Positions 14,368 through 28,016 of a stretch of 64,000 nucleotides of DNA are shown one piece after another; the stretch's first letter is position 1; each line of letters begins with the position of its first letter. The DNA comes from Homarus americanus. Its lineage: Eukaryota > Arthropoda > Malacostraca > Decapoda > Nephropidae. Position numbers and translations under genes: made by a program. The notes beneath the pieces were generated by a model. That model made no database searches. It saw only the letters and a program-made list of their open reading frames with translations, and was not told the origin of the DNA. The stretch is from NCBI RefSeq assembly GCF_018991925.1, contig NW_024726235.1, positions 1,792,601-1,856,600 of the forward strand, in the 5' to 3' direction.

Positions 14368-15010
14368 AGTGCCGAGAAGTCACGAATTGATTACCCACCT
14401 TGACTCAGTTTTATATTGTTTTCTTATTTATTAACATATATGATAAATATATTCTGGTTTTGGCTGCCAGAAACAGTAAGAGTTATTCCCTTTGTGTTAA
14501 AACAGAACGAGTACTCACTGATTTTCTAACATTAAGAGAGATGTTATTACAAATTGATACCGTATTCTACCAGTAAATAGAAGCGTGTGTAAATTTAACC
14601 TCATTGATTTAAGACTGTCAAGGTATTTATTGGAGACTTTCCCTCACCGTAAAGTCATATTATATTTCCAGGATGACCGAGAACATGATGAAAGCTCATA
14701 GTAGAAAAGTTATCTTTAATGTCCAATTTCTGATCCTTCACCACCACGTGATTTGAAAGTTACTCTCACCTGAATATTTTATTGAGAATGTTAAAAAAAT
14801 AATATCCAGGTGTTTTTTATGCACATGAACCCCGCTTGTTTAATTGTATTTATAGTAAGAAACGTTTCATGTACGTAGTATCAGGTAATGGGGAATAACT
14901 CTTACTGTTTCTGGCAGCCCAAAACAGAATAAATTTATCATATCTGTTAATAAATAAGAACATATAAAACTGAGCCAAGGTGGGTAATCAATTCGTGAAT
15001 TCTCGGCACT
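14368..15010. mobile_element. Foldback (long inverted repeat) element
   Basis: The arm at 14368-14490 (starting AGTGCCGAGAAGTCACGAAT) is the imperfect reverse complement of 14891-15010 (ending ATTCGTGAATTCTCGGCACT). Both arms include GGTGGGTAATC, AATAAATAAGAA and CTGGCAGCC/AAACAG words. They are about 120 bp each with a few substitutions and are separated by about 400 bp of non-coding sequence. No transposase frame is present and no clear target duplication was found, so the superfamily is open. A non-autonomous DNA element is the best reading. Confidence 0.65.
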
Positions 15011-15502
<492 letters not shown>

Positions 15503-15669
15503 CAACATCCCCTCTTTCAGTCCTTGCCAAAGACAACTAGATAATAATCATATCTCCTTCCGTTCATTTAATCCATCATCTTACTTGTCCTTCACATTCT
15601 AGTGTTTAACTTTCTCACTATAGCCCTAGTGGCCGTTTGACATGATATATAAAACATGATATACTTACC

Positions 15670-15673
<4 letters not shown>

Positions 15674-15716
<43 letters not shown>
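15674..15716. repeat. (GA)n microsatellite
   Basis: About 21 GA units. Confidence 0.95.
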
Positions 15717-15719
<3 letters not shown>

Positions 15720-17168
15720 GCTCCATAATTCTCGTTGTTCACTTTCTAGCTCAAGGCCGCAGTTTAAGGTCACTCATTACTCCCGTATCGTCGTCGCTCA
15801 ATATTGTACTGTAGGTGGTAAAGTATTCGAGCTGTCAAGAGTGTACTGAGTGTATGTTTGTCTGTCTCGGGCACTGGTAGGTTGTGATATAGTTGTGTTC
15901 GTGTTGTGAGTTTGAGGAAGGTCGCCGTCGTGTTTCAAGGTGATTTTATGTTTTATTGTTGTAATTTTATGTTTTATTTTATGGTTTAGTAAAGTGGGTG
16001 AAGAAATAAGTGCACAGTGTCAGCACCTGCGAATGACGTCTAACTGTGTTCTGGAGGTGAATTCATTTATACGCTTTCAGTTATTGTAAATGACCAAGCC
16101 TCACTGTTTTGGTAGATTGTGTAGTTAAGCACGATATGGTGACATTTTACCGCTAAATTCTGTTTTACCATAATCTTAATTTCTTGGTAGGATTTATATA
16201 ACCACTAACGTCATGTGAATATGTCGCATTCTTTACTTGGGTTGAGCAAACGATTGTGATCTTAGTCATGAGGCCAAGTGCATGAAGGAATTTTTATTTA
16301 TATATTAGATAAAGAGACAGCAAGCCATAACTTCTAAGGCTGTCGTTAAGGCCAGACTGGTTGGTGAAACATTTTTGGGTTGCGTGTAGTCTAGTCAGCT
16401 TTTTAGTCTACCTTTCTCGGCCTGACTGACTAATGTTATTTGCACGTGAGGGATTTTTTTTTAAAGGGGGGTTTAACACAATTCTTACTCAGCCTTATTA
16501 TATATTCTAAATTTCAATACCATGATAAGATATAAGAAATTTTTTGGAAGATATACTTATTTTTTAACCTAACCCAACCCAACCCAGGCACGTGTGGAAG
16601 TACTTGAGAACAATGAGATAATGAGAAAGAGTTTTGTTTGGTGTTCATACTTATGTGTTCACTTCTCTTACATGTTTACTGTGTATTATTATGTTCACGT
16701 TTCTGTTCACTGCCGGGTAGAGAATGTGTCAGTGGAGCTTGAGATAATATGTGTGTGTGTATGTGATTTATAACTTAGTCATTTGTGTTTTAATGTATGA
16801 ACGTTATAACTGGCTGGCAAATCATAGCTCTTCCCGGAACACATTTCTGTCCCTTTATAATTTGGTTCTCCAGCCAGACGTGTATACAGCGTGGTGGTGG
16901 TGGTGCAGCGGGTGTCATTGGGTGTTCCTCGAATCACTGGATGCAGGTTGTATATACTTCACCATTACCTACACGACAGAGTAACCACTTGGATGTCTGT
17001 CTGTGTATGTCTTGTGGATAAATAAAGGATTGGAAAAGGAAAAAAAAGGGAAAATAGATGAACTGAGGGAGGGAAAACTAAGACGAACATTGGTAAATAG
17101 AAATATGCTCGAATAGAAAGACATCAATAGAGAAACGCACGGGGAATACCAACACGTAAACAGTGATA

Positions 17169-17170
<2 letters not shown>
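15717..17170. other. Gene-free stretch
   Basis: No gene recognised. A CCTAACCCAACCCAACCC word lies at about 16566-16586. Confidence 0.45.
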
Positions 17171-17259
<89 letters not shown>

Positions 17260-17274
17260 TCACTCACTCACTCA
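17171..17274. repeat. (CA)n followed by (CTCA)n
   Basis: About 42 CA units grade into five CTCA units. The Cys-Val frames on the minus strand are artefacts. Confidence 0.95.
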
Positions 17275-17450
17275 ATGACGCATTAACGACCAGCTCACAG
17301 TAGGGGTTATTACTACACGTCGGCGCAGGGACACACAAACACAAATTGTCTACGGAGGAGCAGTGGTAAAGGAATATGCGGTAATACATATCGAATGATC
17401 GATTCGCAAACGATCACATAGCAACATGCGGTAGAAACACAAAGAGAAAT

Positions 17451-17485
17451 ACATACATACATACATACATACATACATACATACA
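17451..17485. repeat. (CATA)n microsatellite
   Basis: About nine tetranucleotide units. Confidence 0.95.
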
Positions 17486-17745
17486 ACAAAGGAACATGGC
17501 CATATAGGTAATCAGGAGTACGTTAAGAGTTTCGGAGTAAATTTTGGTACAATCTTTGAATGTTGTGTGTGTGTGTTGATGCTTCTACTTGTACTGTACA
17601 CTCCTCTGTTGACGTTTGTGTCGAGGATTCAGTACTGTATGCGCTTCCCCATTGTTAAAATTGTGTTTGTTTGTCCCGTGTATTTTTGTGTGTACTCTAA
17701 AGCAATTAGGGTACAGTTTCAAGTAGTAATTTACGATGTTATTTG

Positions 17746-17748
<3 letters not shown>

Positions 17749-17831
<83 letters not shown>
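17749..17831. repeat. (AT)n microsatellite
   Basis: About 41 AT units. Confidence 0.95.
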
Positions 17832-17833
<2 letters not shown>

Positions 17834-17844
17834 AACGATTAGAT

Positions 17845-18540
17845 GCTTTCATACCCGCCCTCCCTACCTCCCTCTCTACATACCCTCCCTATCTTGTACA
17901 CATACCCTCCCTACCTTCCTCTCCCCATAAACAACAGTTAACCTCCCTTCGTTTCTTTGTTACTCCCAACCACTGTTCCCCCCAACTCTCTTACCTTCCC
18001 CCACACAGATTACCCAAGCTCCCCTACATCTACCGTCTACCCCACATATCTTCCCTTAACCGCGTCCCTTCCCCCCCTCTCCCTTTTACCTTCCCCTAAC
18101 TCACTGCCACTCTTCCTGCCCTCCCTTTCCTCTCTCCTTTCCTCCTACTTCCTCTACCTCTCCCCACCTATACTTTACTTCCCCAATTCCTTCACCTTCC
18201 GCCTATCGTCCCTACATACACATTGTCTCTCTCTCTCCTTCCTTTCCTCCCTTCCTTCCTTCCTTATCCCACTCGAAGATTAACCCCCTCCCCTCGTCCC
18301 CCCCTCTCTTCCCCTCCCTTCCAACCGTCACCTACCCCACTCCAATCCGTTCCTGGTCGATCAATATTTATGGAATTGTACTGTGAAAAAAACCCTCCAC
18401 ACCTTTTACCTGGTATACTCTTGATTACACTTCACCACCTTTCATAATTTAGCCATGAGACTTTTTTTGCCCCCTTCTCCCCCATTCTCCCTCCCTTCTC
18501 TCTCCCTCCCTCCCCCCTCCTCCCCTTCACGCCCAACTCA
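17845..18540. repeat. Pyrimidine-rich tract
   Basis: Mostly CCTCCCT, CTTCC and ACATACCCTCCCTA words. 17850-17925 contains a short local duplication of TACCCTCCCTACCT. Composition-driven open frames (Pro/Ser/Leu) carry no motif. Confidence 0.75.
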
Positions 18541-18829
18541 GCTCGATTGGACGTACAATATTACGGACTTAATTCAGGTGGTTATCGTGGCTGGGTCTTG
18601 ATATTAAAGGCCGCTGGACACTCATGAGGTCCGCCTGTACTAATCTCTTGTTGGTGAGTCACTCAAACTTCATGAATACTCAAGTACTGCCTGTGGGTGT
18701 GAGGTGAAGGGGTGGTGGGGGTGGTTCAAGGGGTGTGTGTAAAGATTGGGTGTTTGGCAAGGATGAGGATAGGCAAGGAAGGCTGTTTTGGTGTCGGTAA
18801 ATTACAAGGCCAAGGCGCAAGAGCTAGTG

Positions 18830-18918
18830 ATTATTATTATTATTATTATTATAGTAGTTGTAGTAGAGGCATTAGTAGTAGTAGCGGCAGCAGTAGAAGT
18901 AAACGTAATAGTATAGTA

Positions 18919-18955
<37 letters not shown>
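18830..18955. repeat. (ATT)n and (TAG)n block
   Basis: Eight ATT units, an impure TAG/CAG region, then about 12 pure TAG units. Confidence 0.9.
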
Positions 18956-19355
18956 TGTTGTTATTTTATCACCATCACTATTATTAATATTATCAGATTG
19001 TTATTCAGTTTTCTAAAGCCATCGCTAATGCTTCAAAATTCGATGGCGTTCGTGAAATAATCAACTTCTTTTGGATTCATTAACAAAAATCACAAGCGCC
19101 TGGTAATTGCATTCATTAGGAGTTCAATGGTGCTTTAATTTTTACAAAGGCAGTAATTAAGGCTTCGTGGTGATGATGAGGCTTCAGTAATTGTCTTGTT
19201 TGTGTTTTTGTGTCGTCTATTGTTTGTGGTATTGTTTGGGTACTGTTCTATTGTATTAGGTATTTTTGTTTTTTGTTTGTTTTTGTTTTGTACTTTGTTG
19301 TGTTTTTGTTTGGTATTTATTATAGGATGTATAATTATTTTGTTGCTTAGCTGCT

Positions 19356-19357
<2 letters not shown>

Positions 19358-19425
<68 letters not shown>
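19358..19425. repeat. (GT)n microsatellite
   Basis: About 34 GT units, preceded by 180 bases of GT-rich sequence (TTTTGTTTGT words). Confidence 0.95.
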
Positions 19426-19426
<1 letters not shown>

Positions 19427-19639
19427 TATGCTTCTCTTGGGAGGGAGGAGGTGGGGTGGTGTGTATGAGTAATGGGGAGGGGGGAGGGCGTGGAAGTGGC
19501 GTGTTTTCTGTCCAGGCTCAACAAGGAATTCTAATGTGGAAATTCCTTCTTTTGGTTATACTCTGTCTAGCTGTCTGTCTCTTTATGTGTTCTTTTGTTT
19601 GTCTTTCTCTTTTTGTTTTTTTGTTAGCCAGTACTTGTT

Positions 19640-20160
19640 TTCTCTTTCTCTCATTGGTTTTATTTTTACCTCATGCCTCTCATTTTTCCACTTCCTTCCT
19701 TCCTTCCTTCCTTCTCTCTGTCTCATTCTTCTCTGTTTTTCATTCTCCCCATTTCCTTCCTTCCTCGCCCTCTCTCTCTCTTATTCCCTCATTTCCTCCT
19801 TCACCCCCTCCCCATTCCCTCATTCTTTCTCTACTTACCTCCCTCATCTCCCCTTCCTCTTCCTTTCCAATCTCTTTCCCCTTTCTCACTCATATCTTTA
19901 TCCCCTCTCCTTCTATCTCCCTTTCTCTCTCCTACCTCCCCTTCCTTTTCTCTCTCCCCCTCTTACTCTTTTCTCATACCCTCTCACTTTCACTCCCCTC
20001 ACTCTGCCTTGATTTATTCCCACCATTGTTGCTTAACCCATTCCCTCCGTCTCCCCCTTCCCCTCCTCCCCTCCCTCTTCCCTTTCCCACCTCCCTCTTC
20101 CCCTTCCCACCTCCCTCTTCCCCTTCCCCCCCTCCCCCTTCCTTGTCTTCTCCCCCTTAC
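19640..20160. repeat. Pyrimidine-rich tract
   Basis: About 500 bases of CT-rich + strand, including (CTTC)n near 19690-19715 and near-duplicates of CTTCCCACCTCCCTCTTCCC around 20085-20125. Frames of up to 300 codons (19357-20259) are composition artefacts that begin inside the (GT)n array. Confidence 0.8.
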
Positions 20161-21315
<1,155 letters not shown>

Positions 21316-21368
21316 TGTAAGTCACCACGTATCGCCGTACTGTAGGTTGATCCCGAGGGTAGGCAAGC

Positions 21369-21396
21369 TTAGGTTAGCTTAGGTTAGGTTAGGTAG
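21369..21396. repeat. Short TTAGG-like run
   Basis: CTTAGGTTAGCTTAGGTTAG and two more TTAGG-type units. Too short and impure for a telomere; at most an interstitial telomere-like word. Confidence 0.5.
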
Positions 21397-21548
21397 TTTA
21401 GTGTAGCTGTCATCAAATCCATATATAGCGGCCGACGAATCACAGGATCGCGTGGTGCTAATTGCTCGACCTTGTTATACCTGCCATCTTGTAATAGGGG
21501 GGTGTGACGCCTCTAGCCTATGCGGTCAATATTTATGAATTAATTAAA

Positions 21549-21640
21549 GTCTCTCTCTCTCTCTCTCTCTCAAATACACCAGCAAATGCATCAAAACACC
21601 ACCACCACCACCACAACAACAACAACAACAACAACAACAT
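21549..21640. repeat. (CT)n and (CAC)n/(AAC)n block
   Basis: Eleven CT units, a short spacer, then CAC and AAC trinucleotides. Confidence 0.85.
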
Positions 21641-21759
21641 CAACATTGCAGGATTAAATCAACTAAGTCGACATTATTTTCCTCCTCGTTGTCATTGTAT
21701 GTAATTTATTCTTTGTTTTTATATGTTAAGAAGAGAATGTGTTCGTCACCCCCCAGTGC

Positions 21760-21912
21760 GGTGGCTAACCTCACGAGTGAATGAATGAACCTATGAGTAA
21801 GATGTGTCAACCCAATGAATACAGTGTGAATATGATGACAACCCCTTGAGTACGATGGTTTAACCTCTTAAGTACAATGACGTAAGTGTTAACCCCTTGA
21901 GTAGAAATAATA
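21760..21912. repeat. Degenerate AACCCCTTGAGTA repeat
   Basis: Drifted copies of an AACC-CTTGAGTACGATG-like unit recur about every 25-30 bases. The word is related to the AACCCTTTGA core of the 25.5-kb array. Confidence 0.5.
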
Positions 21913-23384
21913 AAATTCTTGAGGCCTTTATGTAGAATGTTTCTGTTAATGTTTATGTATTTAATTGTTAAAGTAAATCTAAATCAAGTTTCCTGTGCAG
22001 TGACTTTTTTTGGGGGGGGGGGAGGACATGTGTGGGAGTGTGTGTTAGGAAGACATTTATTGTGTGCTTATGGTCCTTCAAATCACCCTCATTCCTCCCC
22101 CTTTCCTCCCACAAAAAAAAAAATCTATTGTGTTGGAGAGATTTATGAATATCCCCCCAACACACTTGAATCTTTGTATAATTTTTAGGAGGTTTGAAAT
22201 TGGAATGACACTGATTTTTAGCCTCCTGGATACACTACAGCTGTATAAATGTCTTCTTTACACACACACACACACACACACTATGAACCTCTGTGAAGAC
22301 GAGGTTGAATCAAAGATGTATGTGAAATAATCATCTCATTGTCCGTGGAGTTCTTGACCTCTCCTTCCCCCTCCCCTCCCTCCCGCCCTCTCTCCCTCCC
22401 TCAGTTCCTTCCTCTCTCACCCCCCAGCACTACCTATATCACCTGGGGGTGGGTGGGTGGTGGGGGAGTATATTGATTTATTCGTCACTGTCAGTTTGTT
22501 TGTTGCTTCATACCTACGTTCGCCATTAAACTCTTTTTTTTAATACTTCTGTGATAAGAGTAAAAGAAAAACAATTAACGTGTGCATAATCCGTTATTTT
22601 TTGTTGCTTTAATACTCTGGTGATAAAAAACAAAACACAATTTACGTGTACAAATGCTGTTGACTTTTGTTAATTTCTTAGTTTGGGGAATTTTAAAATG
22701 TTGTCCTATAAATAAACAGATTAATTTTTTCCCCTTGGCCTCCTGACCTCTGAGTAACAGGGCTCTTGTGTTCCGGTTTGAGGCTCTCCTGTCTATTACT
22801 AGTTGACGTTCCTCATGTCTGTTGATCTATCTATCTATCTATTCTTCACGTGGTCTTTTAGCGTAAGGGGGGGCATAAGGCTCAACTCATTGGGGTAGTA
22901 AGCCGTAATGACTTTCGGTTGTCACTTCAAGGTCAACTACCCCTCTCCCTTCCTGCCCCCCCCCCACCCCCTCTTTTCTTCCTCCCTACCCTTCCATGTC
23001 TATTTGTGTCAGTTGCTCATCTGACGCCGTGCAAATGCGTAAAAAAATGTGTGTGTGTGTGTGTGTGACTCATGCGTAGCGACGCGTTGGAGGAGCGTGT
23101 TGTTTAGTAATATGCACACGTACCTGCTGCCACCTGGTAGTAATTACAGGTATATGCACGTATACTGGGCCACACCTGTACACACACACACACGCTCACA
23201 CCTGTTGGCATTCTTGATGAACGTTGGATCATATGCAACGTATATACACCCACACAAAGGTTACATGCACATGCACAAACGTAACACACACACACACACA
23301 CAGGGTGAAGGGCATGGCATTTTATTATTTATCAGCCCCACCACTACCAACCCCAGCTGGACCACCTGTGTTGCACCTGAGCTG
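21913..23384. other. Gene-free stretch
   Basis: No gene recognised. It includes (CA)11 at 22260-22281, a CT-rich patch at 22355-22430 and GT/CA runs at 23047-23068 and 23284-23302. Confidence 0.45.
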
Positions 23385-24228
23385 TTGTTAGCCCCTCCCT
23401 CCCATCTCTCTCTGTTAGCCCTCCCCTCTCTCTCTCTGTTAGCCCTCCCCCCCACTCCTCTCCCTGTTAGCCCTTTCTCCACCCCCTCTCTCTGTTAGCC
23501 CTCCCCCACCCATCTCTGGTAGCCCTCCCCACTCTCTCTGTTAGCCCTCCCCACTCTCTGTTAGCCCTCCCCCACCCCTCTCTGTTAGCCCCCCCACCTC
23601 TCTCTGTTAGCCCCCACCTCTCTGTCCCCCCCACCCATCTCTGGTAGCCCTCCCCATCTCTCTCTGTTAGCCCTCCCCCACCTCTCTCTGTTAGCCCTCC
23701 CACCCTCTCTCTGTTAGCCCTCCCCCACTCTCTGTTAGCCCCCCTCCCCCACCCCTCTCTGTTAGCTGTTAGCCTCCCCATCTCTCTCTGTTAGCCCTCC
23801 CCCACCCTCTCTGTAGCCCTCCCCATCTCTCTCTGTTAGCCCCTCCCCCACCTCTCTCTGTTAGCCCTCCCCACCCCTCTCTGTTAGCCCTCCCCCATCT
23901 CTCTGTTAGCCCTCCCCCACCCCCTGTTAGCCTCCACCTCTCTGTTAGCCCCTCTCCACCCCTCTCTCTGTTAGCCCACCCCATCTCTCTCTGTTAGCCC
24001 TCCTCCCTCTGTTAGCCCTCCCCCACTCCTCTCTGTTAGCCCCTCCCCTCCCCTCTCTGTTAGCCCTCCCCACCCTCTCTGTTAGCCCTCCCCCACCCCT
24101 CTCTGTTAGCCCTCCCCCCACCCCTCTGTTAGCCCTCCTCCACCCCTCTCTGTTAGCCCTCCTCCACCCCTCTCTGTTAGCCCTCCTCCACCCCTCTCTG
24201 TTAGCCCTCCCCCACCTCTTCCTGTTAT
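23385..24228. repeat. CT-rich minisatellite with TGTTAGCCC core
   Basis: About 30 or more copies of a roughly 25-base unit built as CTCTCTCTGTTAGCCCTCCC plus a variable C/A-rich filler. Unit length varies (about 19-32 bases) because the C and CT runs slip. The minus-strand frames with NREGWGGLTER-like peptides are translations of the array, not a gene. Confidence 0.9.
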
Positions 24229-24506
24229 AGTGACGTCTTGCTACACACTCTTGTTCTTATTATCGTATAGTAGCAAGAATGATAAGGGTATTAATCTTCT
24301 TGTTTTTTATTTCTCATTCGTTGTATTTTGAATTATTATTATTATTATTATGATTGTTCTTGTTCTTCTTATTTTTGTTCTAGTTGTTGTTGTTCTTCTT
24401 CTTACTACTACTACTATTACTACTACTTTGTTCAATGCGTGTCGGCCGTATAAACACAAAGTTAATGGTTTCTACAGCAAACTAAGTAATGTCTCTTATC
24501 CCACAG

Positions 24507-24561
24507 AGGCAGATCACGATTGAGCTGTCCAGGAGGCTGCTGTGTGGATGTGTTGTTGATG
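24507..24561 (+). other. Candidate 55-bp exon of unknown gene
   Basis: The segment is bounded by a good acceptor (CTTATCCCACAG) and a consensus donor (GTAAGT). It is open in one frame (RQITIELSRRLLCGCVVD). It lies 8.8 kb upstream of ZFAND4 on the same strand and could be a 5' exon of that gene, or chance splice sites. Joining it directly to 32864 gives an early stop, so if real it is probably untranslated. No transcript evidence is available here. Confidence 0.3.
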
Positions 24562-24636
24562 GTAAGTGACGAAAGTTCTCATTGATATATTATGAAATTG
24601 TCTCAACTTGTTAATGATTTCAAATATTGGCATCTC

Positions 24637-24897
24637 CAGTACCATGACTTAAAACTTCCCCAGTACCATGACTTAAACCTCCCCCAGTACCATGACTTAA
24701 AACTTCCCCAGTACCATGACTTAAACCTCCCCCAGTACCATGACTTAAAACTTCCCCAGTACCATGACTTAAACCTCCCCCAGTACCATGACTTAAACCT
24801 CCCCCAGTACCATGACTTAAACCTTCCCCAGTACCATGACTTAAAACTTCCCCAGTACCATGACTTAAAACTTCCCCAGTACCATGACTTAAAACTT
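24637..24897. repeat. 24-bp minisatellite, about 11 copies
   Basis: Units of CAGTACCATGACTTAAAACT plus TCCC, with AACCTC/AACTTC variants in partial alternation. As 24 is divisible by 3, one + frame encodes an octapeptide repeat (YHDLKLPQ or YHDLNLPQ). The flanking frame has no start context or domain, so I do not call a protein. Confidence 0.95.
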
Positions 24898-25458
24898 AGC
24901 TCTGCACAATTCCCTGACCACTTTTGTACACGATCAAAAACCCGAGTACAATCAATTACCTCCTTTTTGTACGATAATTTAGTCCTCAGTGTACGATAAC
25001 AACAGCCCCCAGGTGGTCGAGTACCGTACGCACGTAATCCATTGTGCACAGTGATTTTTAAAGCCCCCCTTTTTTACCATTATTTTATTCCCTTTATTTA
25101 CGATGATGACTTGATGGGCTGTGTAAGATGATTTATTTCCTTATGAGACAGAACGAAATATAAGTATTGGGAGGTTAAAAGGCCTTGTCACCCGTAGAGC
25201 ATGACTTGGTGTTCAAGGTCAAGGCTGTATTTTGTGTGTGTGTGTGTGTCATTCCCTAATACACACACATATACACTTCACTGTATTATTAGTATCGTTC
25301 TGAAGTATCGTTTCATCATACTTACTGTATGTACTGTACTGTATTCTCTTTCATGTTGTAATTTTGTACCACTTTGCCATGTACACGTACTGTAGGCAGT
25401 CTTTCTAGCGACCATTGAACTTTATAGGACGATGAAACAACTGTAGAAGATAGTGGTT

Positions 25459-25770
25459 TAACCCTTTGAGGATATTGAAAAAGATCGTCCTCAAAGGGTT
25501 AATCCATAGTCCTCAAAGGGTTAATCCATAGTCGTCAAAGGTTTAATCCTTAGTCGTCAAAGGGTTAATCCATAGTCATCAAAGGGTTAATCTATAGTCG
25601 TCAAAGAGTTAATCCATAGTCGTCAAAGGGTTAATCCATAGTCATTAAAGGGTTAATCCATAGTCATTAAAGGGTTAATCCATAGTCATTAAAGGGTTAA
25701 TCAATAGTCATCAAAGGTTTCATTCATAGTCAAAGGGTTAAACCACTTTTTTCCCATAAAGGGTTAAGAC
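25459..25770. repeat. 22-bp minisatellite with TTAACCCTTTGA core
   Basis: About a dozen units of TCAAAGGGTTAATCCATAGT plus CG or CA. At the left edge the core is inverted (AACCCTTTGAGGA against TCCTCAAAGGGTT), making a hairpin with a 15-20 base loop. Two further AAAGGGTTAA words extend to about 25767. Confidence 0.9.
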
Positions 25771-26472
25771 TGGTGGGTGAAGAGGTCGTTTAGAAAAGCT
25801 TTCGTTAAATAATTACTCCTAATCTGTATATACAAGAACAACACATGTAGATAAGGTACAGTCTCAATACAATTCCGACGCCATTTTGGATTTCTTCATG
25901 TCGTAGCTTAAAGAGAGCCATTTAAAAGCATTCTCACGTCTCCAATTACGGGAGGGGAAGGGTTAGGAGGGGAGGGGATGGAAGGGGAGAGGAGGGAAGG
26001 GGAGGGGGGGGGAGAGAACTTTAACTTACGATCGTTGGAGATAATAGAGCCAGGTGGTGACGGGTATATTAAGGGTGTGAGGCTGTTAGTGGTATTATAA
26101 GCCAGTTTTACATTCCCTATAGTTCCGGGTGAATGTATTATTTATGGTGTAATGATGACTCAGCTCTGTAATTTCTAATGCATGTATACGTTCAGTGTGG
26201 TGTGTGTGTGTTGTGTGTGTATGTTGTGGGTGTGTTCTATGTGTGTGTGCGTGTGTGTTTTTATGTGTATGTATATCTGAGAGAGCATGTGTATGTATAC
26301 TCGTAGATGTGTATGTATGCTAAAAAGACATGTACTGTGTGATGTTGGTTGACGTGTGGTTGCATGGTGAAGAATATTGACCAGTGAGGAATGCATAGTG
26401 GTCGTCACTGTCACCCATAACCTCACACCAACACATTCCTGACAGGGGAGGTGGCGACACTGCTGCTCTTAC

Positions 26473-26474
<2 letters not shown>
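25771..26474. other. Gene-free stretch
   Basis: No gene recognised. A GGGGAGG-rich purine patch lies at 25950-26015 and GT-rich sequence at 26195-26280. Confidence 0.45.
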
Positions 26475-26556
<82 letters not shown>

Positions 26557-26557
26557 C
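26475..26557. repeat. (GT)n ending in CGCGCGC
   Basis: About 38 GT units run directly into CGCGCGC, an alternating purine-pyrimidine stretch throughout, which favours Z-DNA. Confidence 0.95.
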
Positions 26558-27065
26558 TATATCCTCTCTCACAACATCCAATACTGTCTCCATGCCTGAC
26601 TTGTTTCACAGTTTCTTTAGTAAATCTCGAAGCTAAAAATCACTACATCATGACAGGTTTTTACGGCATTTGCACTTAAAGGATTAGATTACTTGTGTTT
26701 TAATAGGATTTTTTTCTTTTGAGAGATTTTACTAGCCATCAATAACATCTGTTCGTATTGGTAAATAACATATGACCACAATGGGAATATTTTTGTAAAG
26801 ATGTTAGGATAATTCCGACCATCTGTAGTCAACGGCCACCACATTGGATTACTGTACGGGTTTCAGAGCACATTATCTCTAGGTTCAGTACAGTAATTAC
26901 GGGCTCTTGCTACCCCCAGGACACAATAACTAAGCACCGTTTGGAGCTCCTGTGGTAGAGAGAAGTGGTGGCTGACTGACTGTATGTATAGGGTGATGTA
27001 TAGAGATAACTGTTTGTTTGGGGTGTTGCATAGAAGTTACTGGTGACTGGCTGTATGAAATGTTG

Positions 27066-27068
<3 letters not shown>
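26558..27068. other. Gene-free stretch
   Basis: No feature recognised. Confidence 0.5.
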
Positions 27069-27123
<55 letters not shown>

Positions 27124-27145
27124 AGAGAGAGAGAGAGAGAGAAAG
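27069..27145. repeat. (GA)n microsatellite
   Basis: About 37 GA units with one TT interruption. It is followed to about 27660 by purine-rich sequence with repeated GGGGAGGCAGTGATGGGGCG words at 27320-27390. Confidence 0.9.
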
Positions 27146-27937
27146 AGGTTGGTGATTAGCGTGAAAAAGAGAGATGACGTGTGAGGGGAGCCAGTGAGGA
27201 AACGAGCATGGGAGAGGGAAGGGAAGGCAGGGGAGGGAAAAGTGAGAGGGAGGGTAAAGAGGGGAAGGAAGGGAAAATTGAGAGGGAAGGTTGTGAGGTG
27301 AGTCAATGATTGGGCAAGTTAGGGGAGGCAGTGATGGAGCGAGTGAGGGGAGGCAGTGATGGGGCGAGTGACGGGAGGCAGTAAGGGGGTGAGTGAGAAT
27401 TCCTGGGACTCACCCTCTTGTTATGGTGACGGAACTTAGTGACGAACGAGCCCAGGGCCACGGTAAAGGAGGAGGGGGGGGGGTGGGGCGAGGGGGAGAG
27501 TGAGACTGAACGAGAGGGAGAGAGATGGGTGAGTGAGTGTATGTGTCCTACGTTTGAAGAGCTGTAGGTTATGTGGAGGTCGATGGAAAGATATGAGTGT
27601 GACAAGGAGTTCCCGTAGTCGACATAGGAAGGTGAATAGGGAGGGAGGGAGGGAGGACGTTGTTGGTAGGTAGTTGATAGGTAAAGCTGGAGACTACCAA
27701 TAACATCAGTACACCCAGTTCCTGAAACACACACACACACATGTGCATATATGCACATATACTGTCGGGTGTGCAGCACGTGTGTCGCAGCAGTTGCCCC
27801 TAACACGCACACATGCATCTAATTCCTCAGCAAAACACGCACTAACTACTACTGAGGTCCCTCACCGCTCAATATTAACCAAGGTTGTAATCACGCCCAC
27901 CTACACACACACACACACACATCGTTTAATACAGTGG

Positions 27938-27941
<4 letters not shown>
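27146..27941. other. Purine-rich gene-free stretch
   Basis: 27170-27540 is G/A-rich with a short tandem unit (GTGAGGGGAGGCAGTGATGG) repeated about three times at 27305-27390. (CA)n runs lie at 27725-27740 and 27903-27920. No gene recognised. Confidence 0.5.

Positions 27942-28014
<73 letters not shown>
27942..28014. repeat. (GT)n microsatellite
   Basis: About 36 GT units, followed by two copies of GTGTATCATTATGGCTGT. Confidence 0.95.

Positions 28015-28016
<2 letters not shown>

Noticed and set aside
21369..21396. Telomere
   Set aside because: Only a few impure TTAGG-type units, with unique sequence on both sides.
23467..23984. Minus-strand frames rich in NRERWGGLTER-like residues
   Set aside because: Product of the CT-rich minisatellite with variable unit length.
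24637..24897. CRISPR-like appearance of regularly repeated units (also 25.5, 58.4 and 58.8 kb)
   Set aside because: Units are directly contiguous tandem repeats without unique spacers, in an animal genome.
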